A stretch of DNA of 64,000 nt from Angiostrongylus vasorum (lineage: Eukaryota; Nematoda; Chromadorea; Rhabditida; Metastrongylidae), in the NCBI GenBank assembly GCA_018806985.1, contig JADANN010000435.1, positions 1 to 64,000 on the forward strand, written 5' to 3'. Both the position numbers and the translations under genes were made by a program. This document shows positions 12,415-23,459 of the stretch, piece after piece. The notes beneath the pieces were generated by a model. The model was given only the letters and a program-made list of their open reading frames with translations. It was not told where the DNA came from and made no database searches. Numbering within the stretch: position 1 is the stretch's first letter; each line of letters opens with the position of its first letter.

Positions 12415-12830
12415 ACTTGAACTACTTGAATAGCACGTCGTCACTGGTTGTGCGGGCCCCCCGCAAAATTTCCACTTTGTCGGAGGTTTGCTGGTTTAAT
12501 CATTGTGGTTCCCTGGAGTCGTGAGGTCGTCCTATCCAAAGTGTGCCCCGGACTTCACCACTGCAGGCAGTTGTAGTCCTTGTGGATCAGAGGGAGATTT
12601 GCCACCATGCGACTTTATTACCAGGACGGTGGTGGATCCTGGTATTGATTTGCCCTTTGCTAGGCTTCCTGATGGAAACGTTGGATTCCTTCTCAGCCTG
12701 GGAGACCCTGCCGGAGAGATGAGTCTCGCCTACGTACATCGCAGCCCGACACCCAGGAACACCTGGGAACACCTGGCTAGCAACGATGAGGCGGTAGACC
12801 TTTGGGATAAGTAGAAACTATGGTGATAGT
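12415..12830 (+). repeat. Dispersed repeat family B copy
   Basis: Opens with 'tacttgaatagc' and 'gcgggccccc', then 'ttgtggttccctggagtc', 'gatttgccaccatgcgac', 'gtggatcctggtattg', 'cttcctgatggaaac' and 'cccgacacccagg'. The same ordered blocks occur at 30105-30450, 32150-32530 (opposite strand), 40160-40440 (opposite strand) and in the mirror arm. Open frames across it (12503-12814) are carried in several unrelated frames, so it is unlikely to be a gene. Confidence 0.75.
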
Positions 12831-13259
12831 ACTTCATTTTTAATTAGTGTTTCTACGAACTATGGTCTGAACTGTTAACCAAACTCGTTGAAAATATTGT
12901 TCTTTGGATTTTCATAAGACGGATGTTCGACAACAAATCTGAAAGAAGAATTAATGAAGTAGAAGAGGGAAATTTGGATATTTTGAGCTATTCAAAGCAG
13001 TGCTTGTTATGGCTAGTATAAAAGTCGTTTCCAATTAACATGTCGTAACCAACAGTGTTTTAGAAGGGAAATTAATAAGGGGAATCGAGATACGCGTCAT
13101 AAATTGCTGATCTCATTATGAAACATGGATTTTCTCCGCATTATGAAGCATAAGCTACTTCGTTGGTAGAACCTTATCTTGAAATGTTTGCTGGTCGATT
13201 GACGTGTGTCTGTTTCAGCAATCTGTGGAGCCGAGTTCAGCGTCTTCGACTGTGTTCAT

Positions 13260-13340
13260 TTTTTAAATGAAAGGCGTATCCCTCAAGGGATTGATCAACG
13301 CCGAGAGCTCTATCCCTTTTTTATCCTTTCATCAGAACAG
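13260..13340 (+). repeat. SINE family C tail fragment
   Basis: 'ctcaagggattgatcaacgc' followed by 'gagagctctatccc' matches the 3' body of the tRNA-headed SINE at 22350-22410. The tRNA-like head is missing here. Confidence 0.5.
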
Positions 13341-13964
13341 CGTTTGCTTTTTTACTCCGATTTCGTTTCGCTGTGGAAGCTCACGGCATCAATTTAATAT
13401 TTTATTCACATTATTCAAGCTTTGGGAAAAAAAATTAAGTGGAGGAAAATTTGTGAGTAGATTAACAACAAGATTGCTTCCACAAGTTTTATTCTGCGTA
13501 TAAACACGGGTGGACTTCACTTGTTTTAGAACACTGTTTCTTAGTGGAAGTCTCCAGTAGTAAAGTAGGTGCTCACAATACGAAGCCGAAACCCATGGCT
13601 GAAACACACTTGCAAAGCAGTGGACACTCCGCAGCCCAGTCCGGAATATACGCTTGACATGGATCTCAGATGGGCCGGTCGTTTAATGGGGGAGAATCTG
13701 CGATGTGATTGGAGCTTGATCTATTCACCAAGAAAGCACTCTATTCAATTACGTATCGTTGAGAAAACTGAATGCATATTTGGTCTGTAAAAGCAATTGG
13801 ATTACTATGGTGATGCACTGATATTTCCTTGTATTACCAGATAACTGTGGCACAGATTCAAAAAAAAAGGAAAGAGAGGCTTAGTTGGCATACGGTGCCT
13901 CGTCCAGTCAAAGAAATAAGTACAGTTTGCTGTCATCTAGAGATAAAAGTTGTTGCAATACAAG

Positions 13965-14165
13965 CACAATAATGCTGAGACATTTGCAAAACCCGTATCT
14001 TCAGTCAGATTCGAACCCGCGGTTTCTCGTTCCAAGGGCTCACGCCTTATCCACCATTCCTACCGAGCTCTTGCTTTGCTTTCTTCCTGGCCAGTTTTTC
14101 ACCTTAGCGATGTCATCAACAATCCCCGTCAACAGAATGATCTCGCGACAACACTGAAGGGATGA
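13965..14165 (-). repeat. Dispersed repeat family A copy with tRNA-like B-box
   Basis: On the minus strand the blocks 'gttgacggggattgttgatg', 'gtgaaaaactggccag' and 'cgggttcgaatc' precede the terminal 'gttttgcaaatgtctcagca'. The 'gggttcgaatc' stretch is a good RNA polymerase III B-box, and an upstream 'ggtggataaggcg' resembles a weak A-box. Family A may therefore also be tRNA-derived. Confidence 0.55.
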
Positions 14166-14169
14166 TTGT

Positions 14170-15560
14170 TTTGGTTCTTGTTCGTTTTTTTGTTTTGGAG
14201 CTCAGGACTCGCGATTGAACCAACGACCACATGTCGCATTTCTGCTTCTATCAAAAAATTCATTAGTTCGTCATATGAAAGTGGTGTTTTCCAACACAAT
14301 AGATACTTCCTATTCGTCAACTTTCTTCAGAACATTTGGAAAGGACTGTAGATAGAATGGAAGTATACATTTCTTCTGGCCATCTATTGCTACGGTTAAA
14401 ACATGATTTTTTGGATGTACTTTCCTTTTTTGTCTTTTATTTGTCTCTTTCTATTTCCGTTCCGATACATTGCGAATAAGGCCACGTTTTCATTTGTTTT
14501 CTTTCCTCCTATCGTTCATCTGCCAAGGTCTTCAGATCCAATAGTGGGTTGTGCGTTGCTTGGGAATTTCGCTCTCTTACGTGGCTGTCGTGTCGCATTT
14601 ATTTTGTGTGTAATTTCGGAATAGCCGTGCTAGAATCTTTACAAGTCTTCACCATAGGCAGCAACCATCCCTTGATTTAGTGAAATATTTCCTGCGTTAG
14701 TACACGGAGTCGTTCTGAGCAAGAGCAATTTCTATTAAGGCGATTCTGCGCCTAGGTGAACGACCGCTCGATGACGATTTAACAGTCCTAATTCGTTTAC
14801 TAAGTGATTGAAACTATAATGATAAGATGACATATACCGTAATTCTTCGTAATGTGGTAATTTTTTGTGATTCAGCATATTACGAGTGTTTGGTCGAGTG
14901 AGGCCATATATTGTTGTGAACAAAGGAATCACTGCTGTTTTGTGAAAATCCTAGTGCCGAGAAAACCAAATCTCTTTCTCGTCGACAACGACTAGCCATT
15001 ATCACTGGCTGGTAAAGCGCTGTAAATGTTCCCACTTGGCGAACTTGAAAGCAGGGTTTTGTTCGCTAAAGCTTTGATTCTGTTTTTGGGACGATGTTTT
15101 GTGTTTCTAATCATCTCTAACTTTTTTTGTTAATCTCCGGGATTCGATGTTTTCATACAACGTAAGGTAACGATTTATTCACCGCTCATATAAGAAGTTT
15201 TTCACCGCACATAATGCGTAGATTCTCTGTTCACCATACGATGTTGGGTGGCAGTCTTTTCTCACTTTCCTTGTTTCTTTTTTCTGCTTTCTTCTGTTCG
15301 TCACCATGCATTGGCTTGAATCCAACACTGAAAGAGCTGGGTTAAAATTAATCTATCTAATTAGATTTGTTTCTTAAACATACTTTTGCTTTTTCTTCTG
15401 TAACTTGTGCGCGCTGGTACGGCACACCGACGAATTTCGTTTGTTTTTACAATTGGAGGCTTCGACCCTGCTGAAAAATCGAAGTTCTTAAAAAATTCGG
15501 ATGCTGACTTATTAGCATTCCGGACCAACTACTAAGGATTTCAAACATACGCTTCTCAAA
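14170..15560. other. Stretch with no recognised gene
   Basis: T-rich plus strand. Short frames only. A hydrophobic frame at 14403-14624 has no supporting motif and a composition expected from T-rich DNA. Confidence 0.4.
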
Positions 15561-15594
15561 AATGGCCGGCTATGGTCGATCGACTGGGATGATC

Positions 15595-15630
15595 TGCTCT
15601 TAGGAAGACGAAGACGTCGAAATGTTGGCC
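15595..15630 (+). ncRNA. Hammerhead-like motif, family 2, degenerate
   Basis: Aligns base for base with the 4759-4794 copy: CTTAGGA (core G5 changed), extra A, GACG / AAGA / CGTC stem II intact, GAAAT, GTT. It shares the upstream context 'gatcgactgggatgatctg' with the other two copies, which read 'gactcgg' followed by 'tcat' or similar. The changed core residue predicts loss of activity. Confidence 0.4.
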
Positions 15631-16015
15631 TAAATAACCCTTTTTTGTCGACCTCGTGTTACCATGTCTATGATGGAATACGTAACTGTTCAGCCTACAC
15701 AAGGTGGGTATGGTTCCTTGCAATGTAGGCCTTCGTAATCGAGTCTCCTGGAGTGAAACCGCTGAATTAAAACCGAAATGGGTTCTACTACTTTTATACA
15801 AGGCGGTTGTTGTTGATTGCCCATTATAATGATCTGTGCTCTGAAGATAACCCATCGTGTAGTTATCGACATTATATCACATAACACGTGGCCAATCAAC
15901 ATTTTTCGAAACTAATTAAAATTCTACCTCGGAGTGAATAGCCAGTATGCTTTCTTCAAATTGTTGCAGGATTTTAGAGGGAAAATGACCGTAGACCACC
16001 GACTCGGGCCTATCC

Positions 16016-16051
16016 GGCTCCGAAGAAGGCGAAGACGTGGAAAACTTAGCC
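16016..16051 (+). ncRNA. Hammerhead-like motif, family 2, degenerate
   Basis: Same 36-base layout: GGCT / AGCC stem I intact, CCGAAGA in place of CUGANGA, GGCG / AAGA / CGTG stem II, then GAAAA and CTT. Preceded by 'gaccaccgactcgggcctat', as at the 4.8-kb copy. It lies 421 bases downstream of, and in the same direction as, the 15.6-kb copy, as expected of repeated Penelope terminal regions. Confidence 0.4.
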
Positions 16052-16059
16052 GGATAGAA

Positions 16060-17000
16060 GCGCATACCAACCTCACGTTTGAAAAAATTTTAAGGATTTT
16101 TTCGACGATTCTCGCAAAATATTTTCCTGTGAAGATTATAAAGCTAAGAACAAGCTTATTGTTTTCGGGTTCGTCAGGATGACAAGGTAGTATTCAGCGA
16201 AGGAGTGTACGATGCTAGTGGAGTTACCCGCCTGAAATGTAGCTTTGAGAAGAGTTGACAGCGTTCGTGTTCTCATCGAAACATACTTGTTCACTCTTTT
16301 AAATGATTCATCTCCCACATCTGACGAGGAAAACGAAGTGTACAGAACTGCCGTTAAACGGCATATATTCAGAATAAGTCTACCATAACTAAAACAAAAA
16401 CTACGACTCATTTAAGAAAAAAAAAGGAAATACAAGGGACTCACTACATTTGAAAAGGATCGAGAGCGACGTCCAGCCTGGAACTATGCGACGATAATCT
16501 TTCAATTGAGATTTTGGTAGCTTCTAAGCATCGTAGTAAAACCTATTATTGTTTTCACTGAGGTATGGCTACCTTGTTAGCCTTTCATGTAGAATTTTGT
16601 TAAACCATTAAATGCCAATATGATGCCGGCGGCAATTTGTGGAGCGCGAGTTATTCCTCCGAATGCGATCCTTTTAACGATTTCCGAATGCGCTTGGAAG
16701 GTGGATTCCATTTTATCTGGAAACAGAGCAAATCATCGACTATGTATGCCCATGCGGTGCCTTGCCAGGCAGAAGGAGTCATTGTTTTGGAAAGATACAC
16801 CACATTTGTTCACCTCTGCAATGGGTTTTCTTTCTAGTCGAACGCATGGTGCAGCACTCAAGGGTTGGTCAACGCTAAGCGCTCTGCTTTATCATTTCTG
16901 TTTCTTTTTCAATTCCATAAAGCGTTTCATCTCTTTCGTTCTTTTTAATCTTTAAATCTCCTACATTTAAAGAGCTCTCGCTTCGTAGTTAGACTGTAGG
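16060..17000. other. Mostly unassigned; weak SINE family C traces
   Basis: 'cactcaagggttggtcaacg' followed by 'ctaagcgctctgc' at 16855-16890 is a diverged match to the family C SINE tail (13.3 and 22.4 kb). The rest has no recognised content. Confidence 0.35.
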
Positions 17001-17012
17001 TTACTGAAAACC

Positions 17013-17530
17013 ATTGTTGACAAATACATCGATGAATCCACGCGTACGATTCGAGAGATATTCAGCCGCGCGCGTAATCGCCAACCTTGTGTAGTGTTTA
17101 AGGATGGATTTTTAGGTCACAGGTGTGTTCGTTATTTAGGAACTTTCTTCTTTCAGTGCTGCTTGATGTCAGTTGTGCTACGTGGTATCTTTTTCTTGCT
17201 GTTTTCTCAGTTATTATTTCGTCATTCGTTTCATGAAGTAATTTGTTAGTTTAACTGTTCTTAAAAAATTTCTGTCTTTTGTTATTGTGTACTGCAATAG
17301 TTTCAAATAGCTGGACATTCACTCTTGGTGGACACTTTTGCCCATCTTGAAATTCAAAGGACTTTAATGGAGTTGCTGAACCAGGTTGATGGTTTGGTTC
17401 TCTTGGAAAAAGCTAGAGTGAGATTTCCATTTAAATTTTAACAATCACTTACCTTTTTATTTCTATAAGATTGAAATTCCTTTACCACATGAGCTGGAAA
17501 GAGTTGAGGCGTGTCACATTTGTTTGACGC
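17013..17530 (+). pseudogene. 26S proteasome regulatory ATPase (Rpt4/PSMC6-like) pseudogene
   Basis: Three exon-like segments encode parts of the AAA domain of a proteasome Rpt subunit, closest by eye to Rpt4. 17013-17118 gives [17 protein letters not shown] followed by [11 protein letters not shown]. 17311-17417 gives EIQRTLMELLNQVDG. 17467-17525 gives KIEIPLPHELERVE. They are separated by intron-like gaps, so this is an unprocessed copy. The Walker-B/DEID segment reads KDGFL, with the catalytic Glu lost. The segment between 'QVKV' and 'KIEIPLP' of the family (ATN..D..PALLRPGRLDR) is absent, and no frame connects the pieces. In the family this ATPase unfolds substrates at the 19S base. This copy cannot. 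Confidence 0.75.
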
Positions 17531-17564
17531 TTTCAGTGTTTATTAGCCCCATAGTTCAGCGGTC

Positions 17565-20165
17565 GCAAATTCATCTTTCCATTTGTTCCTGTCGTGTGCA
17601 ACACTCGTCCAGTAGGTTCTGCTCTCTCTAGGGACACGCTGAGCCACATATTCTTCTTTTAGGGTTTTCGTGAATGGTTCTGACCATTAGATCGGTGGGT
17701 TTTTTGTGTTCTACGTTTAACATCGCAAGAACTCCGTCCGTCAACGCCTCTTGTTCAACGGCTATCGCTCAAACACACCCCATCCCATTTTCAACATTCT
17801 GGCGCACACAACGACGTTTCTAATGTTTGATCGTTCACGTAGATCGGAACGACGTATTTGTTCTTCTCATTAGCGTAAAGCGAAATAATCCTGCCATGGA
17901 CCTACCGAATTCGCCTTCGGTAGCTCGGAGTAGTCCTTCGTCCTGCTTGTGTGAAAACCAAGTTTCCCACCCGCCTACAGCTCGTTCGTTTCCACATTGG
18001 CGCATTAGTTAAATCGTTTCTGGAAAAAAGCGTCGCTTGGTGAATTTCGAACTGTCGACCGGTACAGCGCTAACGCGAATATGTTCAATAAGGCGGTCGT
18101 ATTCTTGATTGGTGGTTTTGTGACCCCTATTCCTTAACTTTATGGCTTTCTGTCCTTTCCTCAAAAAAAGTGGTATTCTGCGCGGAGGTTATGGCCCGAT
18201 CCCGTACAAAATTTTGTGACATCAGCGTCTTTGGTCTTGCAAAATCTTCGATTTACTATAATGTTGACTACTTCGTTACGATATCTTCCTTTGGAAGACA
18301 CCCACATCCAACGTTAAGAGTGCGGCTTCTGAAATTGTGTGGAAAATTACCATGGATTGTCTTGGTCTTCATTAAAAAACTCAGACACCTGCTCGTTCTG
18401 TTCGTTCCATTCATTTTCGTGGTTACCAGTGTGACGTTACTCAGATGGTCCCCTCTCTCCGTTCTTTGCTTTGAAGTCGTATTGGTGACCTTAAAAAAGC
18501 TATGTTTTTTGGGTAATTTCTGCAATACCACTTAGAATGCTTTTAGTTTAGGTCTTAGACTGATGTTGTGCATGAGTGACAAAAACTATCACGACAAGCA
18601 TTGATCCTCGTCTCTTCCACACTAAGCGCCCGATTCAGGTTTTCTTGTTGTTGTTCAATGGGTTCAATGTGCATACCCGAACTCGCGTCGGCGTGGAAGC
18701 CAACGGTGACGGATCTTCTGTTGTCGCATGTTCAAAAGGTAAACTCTCCGGTATCATACACATAGTTAAGTAGGCACCCTCTTCTTGTGTCAGCCAGTCC
18801 AATGAAGTCGTAACTTGTCCTTTTATGATCTGTGGCGGCGTTGAGTCCAACTTTATGTGAATACCAAGTCGTTGTAAATATTGGTCCTTGTAGCTGCCAC
18901 GCAGGTCCTTTTTCAGTAACTGTCGTGAACAACCTCGAGTTTGGGTTACAGTGGTTTATAGTAATAACAACTGTACAATAATAATATCTAGTATGGGGGG
19001 CTAGGTGAGTATATACGAGTGAGATTGAAGTGAGAGCAAGCGAGCAGTTGAAGAGAATTGGGTGGATACTGAAATTAGGACACTCAGGAACAGAAGGACC
19101 GTATGAACACTCAACCGAACGCTACGAACACTTCCAGACGAGTCCCGGGCTGCTTGAATTCGTCCCGTAGTGGGTGGAGCTTTGTCGGAGGGAACCAAAG
19201 ACAGTGCCTAGAGAGAGGTTCTAAAGGTTTTTCTACTAGTTCTATCTGATAGGGCTGCATGTGAAAGGACGCAGCTGCGCTTTCGGAAACTTCTTTGGGA
19301 CGGCAGGTGCTGGAAAGTACATTCCGCTGACTGCTGCTGATTCAGTGCCCGAACTGTCGGAGAAAAAAGAGCAGCTTGTTGGAAGAAACTGTAGAATCCC
19401 TTTCCAGCCACCTGTGAAGTAACTGCATGAGATTGTGGCTAAGAGGCAATTAAGAGAAGATGCGATGATAGACTTAAAATGGTTACAGGAGAACAAGAAA
19501 CACACACCAATATAGAAAATAGGAGCAAGGTCACCGGACACAGTATTCATAATGCTTTACATAGAGAACATTCCTATGTTGGTGGTGAATGTTCTCTTTA
19601 TGCTCCAATCCATTATCAGGTCCTCAATGGAGGGAAGAGATGCTAGTGAGCATTCGTTTTTGGTACAGATCGCCACACTAGTCCTTCCCGAATTAGGTAG
19701 TCTAGAATGACCCTGAGATTTTAGCAGTCTCTTCGTAACTGTGTTACCCAACAGTTCCATATCGAAAGCTCTTTCGAGGTCAGGAATATTAGGCCCATTT
19801 ATTTTAGCGGTTAGCTTTTTATACCTGCATACAGCATACCGGGCTGTCAGCGTGGAGCTTGGTACACTCAGGGGTAGCTTTCCATTCTGTTTCTGATTAG
19901 ACGTGGACTCTATTTGTTGTAGGCTACTCCTAGCCATCTCCCACATGCTTCCGAATCATATGATCGCAGGTTCTAGCCCGATTCGACCTTCGAAATACGA
20001 TCTACATGAACGCGTGGATATGTTTGCGTAAATACAGAAGGCATGCACGAACTAGCCGCAACAGAAACAGAGAATCATCCTCTTTATCCACATGCGTCCA
20101 GGAAGTACAAGGTCGCTTTTGGTCCGCGTTTAGCACTCTATCAGCCATTGTGATGTGCCATCTTG
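17565..20165 (-). mobile_element. RTE-type retrotransposon fossil with internal deletion and insertion
   Basis: On the minus strand, 20165 to 19557 matches the 5' leader and start of the RTE at 49.1-48.6 kb and ends in a SIEDLIMDW segment (AP-endonuclease start). 18835-18570 continues the endonuclease (SYDFIGLADTRR, then VYDTG). 18350-18000 covers the endonuclease C-terminus. 18000-17565 jumps to the element's C-terminal region (same sequence as 6.2-6.9 and 43.1-43.6 kb). The RT core is missing and about 720 bp (18835-19557) of foreign DNA splits the endonuclease. All frames are broken. Confidence 0.75.
18835..19557. other. Insertion inside the RTE endonuclease; identity unknown
   Basis: This block separates two segments that are adjacent in the related RTE copy at 48.5-48.6 kb. 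It includes an open plus-strand segment (about 19258-19422) and GA-rich stretches near 19020-19060. I saw no clear terminal repeats or transposase motif. It may be a small non-autonomous element or part of another retroelement. Confidence 0.5.
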
Positions 20166-20169
20166 TTTC

Positions 20170-20935
20170 GGGGCTAATCGACTATGGATCCTCTAGTGAA
20201 GGAGATTTGTGGAATTTCTGCCACTTTTATCATATTATGAATTTGTTGATCACCGCATACTCGATTTTCTGCCAGTAAATTCTATATCTTAATGGTGTCT
20301 AATATTTCGTAGAAGGAGGCCGTTCAGCTATCTTTGGCGAGATGGTAACCACTGAACACTGACCAGAGTCTGACTCGGCATAGGTTTTTTTGCTCTTCGA
20401 TACGAATCGGCTGGAAACTCGTGCGCAATATGGGTGATGCTGATGTCTGTTTCAATCCGTGCTGTACATTACATGTCGAACCCTGTTGAAAACCCAGGTA
20501 TGGTAGTCGGTAAACGCAAGGGATGGGGATGGGGTAGAATATGACTATGTTGTAGGATGGATCGGCTTATTCATATTTTCGCTTATTTAGCACTCTTGCG
20601 GTGATGCCTTATCTCGGGTTTATTGTGGGCTGGCAAGGGTTAATTTTTTAGCTTTTGTGGACTTGTTGGATTTTGAAAATAAACAATACTTTTTTCAGTA
20701 ACTAGAGGACTTTGTGGGTTTTGAACACGAGTTAACTGAAGAAAAGACTGCTGTATCGTTCTATAGGTGTGGATGATATTTGTGGTGCCATTTACTATAT
20801 GTTACCATGGTTCATCATGAAAACACTTTACCGTCAGCATTTCGGAGTGTTTTGCAACTGATGGAATAGTTTTCATATTTCTTTTATTTCATCCGTCTTC
20901 ACGTTTACTATGCTGATCCAAGCAGATCTTATCGT
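20170..20935. other. Unassigned spacer
   Basis: Short frames only and no recognised motif or repeat. Confidence 0.4.
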
Positions 20936-20939
20936 AAGC

Positions 20940-21240
20940 TAGCATACATCGTCCACGAAGGTCTTCCAACTTTTTACATGTGGGTTCGGTTGTTGCTAGG
21001 ATTTTCATTTCATCTTAAATGTCGAAGAATGCTGGTTGAGCAATTCTCTCTGGAGTCCTGAGATAGCCGGGCTGGAGAGCTCCCAATTCGATTGCAGAAA
21101 GTGATTTTTTCCCAGCCAAGTCCGGTTCCAATTTCCCCACCCCGGAAGGATGAGAGGCTTGGTTGGCCCGGTGTGGAATCGAACAAGCACCATGCTCGTA
21201 ATGACAGACATGACTACCACTGTGCTATCCGCCCCTACAG
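20940..21240 (-). repeat. tRNA-derived SINE (family D), copy 2
   Basis: Minus strand begins 'ggggcggatagcacagtggt' (A-box 'tagcacagtgg'), has the B-box 'gttcgattcc' near 21180, then 'gggccaaccaagcctctcat' and an A-rich 'gggaaaaaatcactttctgc' body. The body is shared with the 5230-5570 copy. Both Pol III boxes are better preserved than in copy 1. The head resembles a tRNA but the anticodon arm cannot be assigned, so it is a SINE and not a tRNA gene. Confidence 0.7.
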
Positions 21241-21244
21241 TTTT

Positions 21245-22120
21245 TCGTATGTGTAATATAAATGCGTGTATAAATATACTATACGTATAGTATTTAAATG
21301 TGCAGAATTTCTTTAAATATCTAAGGAGCTTATCTCGAGCAACACCCAGCATAACATTTGCGTTGCATAGCTATCAGTTGGTAACAAAAAGTACACGAGA
21401 ATAACTTTATGTGCCAAGATAAACCACCGAAAGCGACACTTATAGGTATTGTACTGGTCACTCCTCAAAGCCATTACGATATGTATAGGTGTCACTCTTA
21501 TCGAAAGCATTAAATCGACTACAGCGCCACAAATCTTTAGGTTGAAGTGACTTATCGTCAAATTCGTCAGACTTCATAACACATTTTTTCTAGTCGTAGG
21601 AATAACTTGGACTTGCATCAGTTGTGAATAACGTTCTGTTTATTCACATTAGCTTTGAAAATTAGTACAAATCCAGTTATGGAGCATGCTGATATCGATT
21701 ATGATGCCATAGGGAAACTTTACTATGGATGAGGTGCCAATCTTCATAACATCTGCACGGAAGAGGGGCTTGTTTTCTTTACGCCATTGTGGTCCACTTT
21801 TATAAAAAGTTGGATCGTAAATCATCAGTACGATTACGTTTGTATGGTTATTTTAGGTCTTTCTGGGATAAGAGCTGTGCGTGGATGTATAATTTAGGAG
21901 GATTTCACGAAGGCTGTCTGCAAGGGTTTGTTCACAAAGATGATTTTTTTGCGTACCGTATTGTTTTCCACTCATAAAAGGGTTTTTTGAATGGTTATTG
22001 TGCGTAGTGTCTAGAAGAAATTTTTTTTGCGTACGATTTTAATGTTTTAGGTCAGTGATGCTAAGCAGTTGGAGACAAAACTGGAACTAAAGTCTGTGTA
22101 AGGCGCACTAATCTGGTCGC
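21245..22120. other. Unassigned sequence at the outer left arm edge
   Basis: No recognised gene. The palindrome partner of 22048 is base 64000, so whether bases left of 22048 also belong to the inverted repeat cannot be told from this window. Confidence 0.4.
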
Positions 22121-22127
22121 TTTCTAC

Positions 22128-22410
22128 GGCGCGTGTGGCGCAGTGGTCGGAGGCGCCCTGCGACCCGCAGGTGGGTCTACTGCCGCGCCAGTTCCATCTC
22201 ATCATGCCTTCCATCCTTTCGTGGCAGGCAAATTATTACCACACTTGTATGGGAGGATAGCAGCACTGGCTCGATACATCGGTAGGCCATCGCGAGTCAT
22301 TGTAAAGGTCACATATGCATTCAATCACCTCCAACGATGCTCAACGAAGTTGGATGCAAGACGCATCCTTTAGGGGATTGATCAACGCCAAGAGCTTTAT
22401 CCCTTTATTT
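22128..22410 (+). repeat. tRNA-headed SINE (family C)
   Basis: The first 62 bases (22128-22189) fold like a tRNA relic. GGCGCG pairs with the closing CGCGCC, the D-arm is GGCGC / GCGCC, and CTG / CAG encloses a 7-base loop. The A-box 'tggcgcagtggtcgg' is clear. The T-arm and B-box are degenerate and position 33 is not U, so it is not a working tRNA. The body runs to 'gattgatcaacgccaagagc' and 'ttatcccttta'. Tails recur at 13260 and 16855 and a middle piece at 42300. Confidence 0.65.
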
Positions 22411-22414
22411 TTAC

Positions 22415-23090
22415 CCCTTATATAGAGTATCCAGGATTTACTACGAGAATAAGCATTGATTTCATTACTACGTTTTTCCTTTTGTTTTTAAGATGGAAAT
22501 ACTACTCGATTGCTGAGAAGCTATGTCTTCTTCTGAACTTTTCTTCTTTCCTGTTCTCTTCACCTCCTGTTTTTTTCTTCGTTCTTAAACGTCCTTTTAC
22601 TTTTTTTCAAATTTTCTTTTGAACTGTATCCGCTCGGTATTCGCTGTTTTGGGTTCTTCGTATTCACTTGCACTGAAAATTTTTAACGTAACGGTGAGAA
22701 ATTGGTTTAATCATGTTCACTAGCACTTTATGATAACCCTTGATTTGAAGTTGTTATCAATAAAAGGTAAAGATTCCTTTATTCATATTGATCTGATATG
22801 CATATTATGCATGTATTAGTATAACACTCGCAGGCAGTCGAAGTATGGGAAGGCCATTGGCTTGAACTCTCCATTCTCTACAATAATCGGGAGATTTATT
22901 TAGCCAGTATTCTAAGAAATCCTCTAGGTGCTTAAGTTTATGTTTTGTGGTACCGGTGGTTGTTTTCTTTCACATCACATTTGTTCAAAATCAATGGTTG
23001 TTTTTCTTAACTGCACGAGGATGTGAACGACGTCTCTGTATCTCTATAAAGTGGAAAGTACGGTTGCATCACACTGAAAACAGCCTTCTT
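22415..23090. other. Unassigned spacer in the left arm (mirror 62960-63645)
   Basis: AT-rich with pyrimidine tracts on the plus strand near 22540-22620. No recognised motif. The mirrored frame at 63364-63711 is a long hydrophobic shadow of these tracts. Confidence 0.35.
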
Positions 23091-23192
23091 ATTTCTATTT
23101 ATATGATCTTATAAACTGATATTCTTTAGCTAATGCGAGGTTGGTAGAGGCTTTCGTTGTCGTTGTGGTTGTTGTTGGTGTTATTGGTCGAT

Positions 23193-23228
23193 GGCTGACG
23201 TCTCGGTGATTTCGCCTTCCTCACAGCC
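23193..23228 (-). ncRNA. Hammerhead-like motif, family 1, degenerate
   Basis: GGCT / AGCC stem I is intact on the minus strand, but the core reads GTGAGGA and GAGAC instead of CUGANGA and GAAAC. Stem II is GGCG / CACC. Predicted inactive. Its context (terminal repeat, CAA-rich run downstream) equals that of 24524-24559. Confidence 0.45.
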
Positions 23229-23459
23229 TGGACGTATTTTATATTAGAATACTTTAATCATTCGGTGGAAAAAAAAGGCAAAAGTATTAATTGAGAACAA
23301 ACTTTTAAATAGATGGTTGGTTAGGATGCTACTGTCAAATGTAGTTCTACGCCATATTGAACAGAAAGTCTACTCACCGTGATGTTACGAGTGTTCACGT
23401 GGGGTCACGAGCAAGACACACCCAGGGGTAAAGATATCATTTTGAAATAGGGCGCCAGA

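Noticed and set aside
12503..12814. 103-codon frame in family B
   Set aside because: Family B copies elsewhere are open in other frames and strands, so the frame is a property of the repeat.
19001..19198. Possible LTR or solo LTR within the RTE insertion
   Set aside because: No matching direct repeat or tRNA primer-binding site seen.
21160..21240. Possible tRNA gene on the minus strand
   Set aside because: Pol III boxes are present but no anticodon arm or acceptor pairing can be made, and the downstream body is shared with another copy. It is a SINE.
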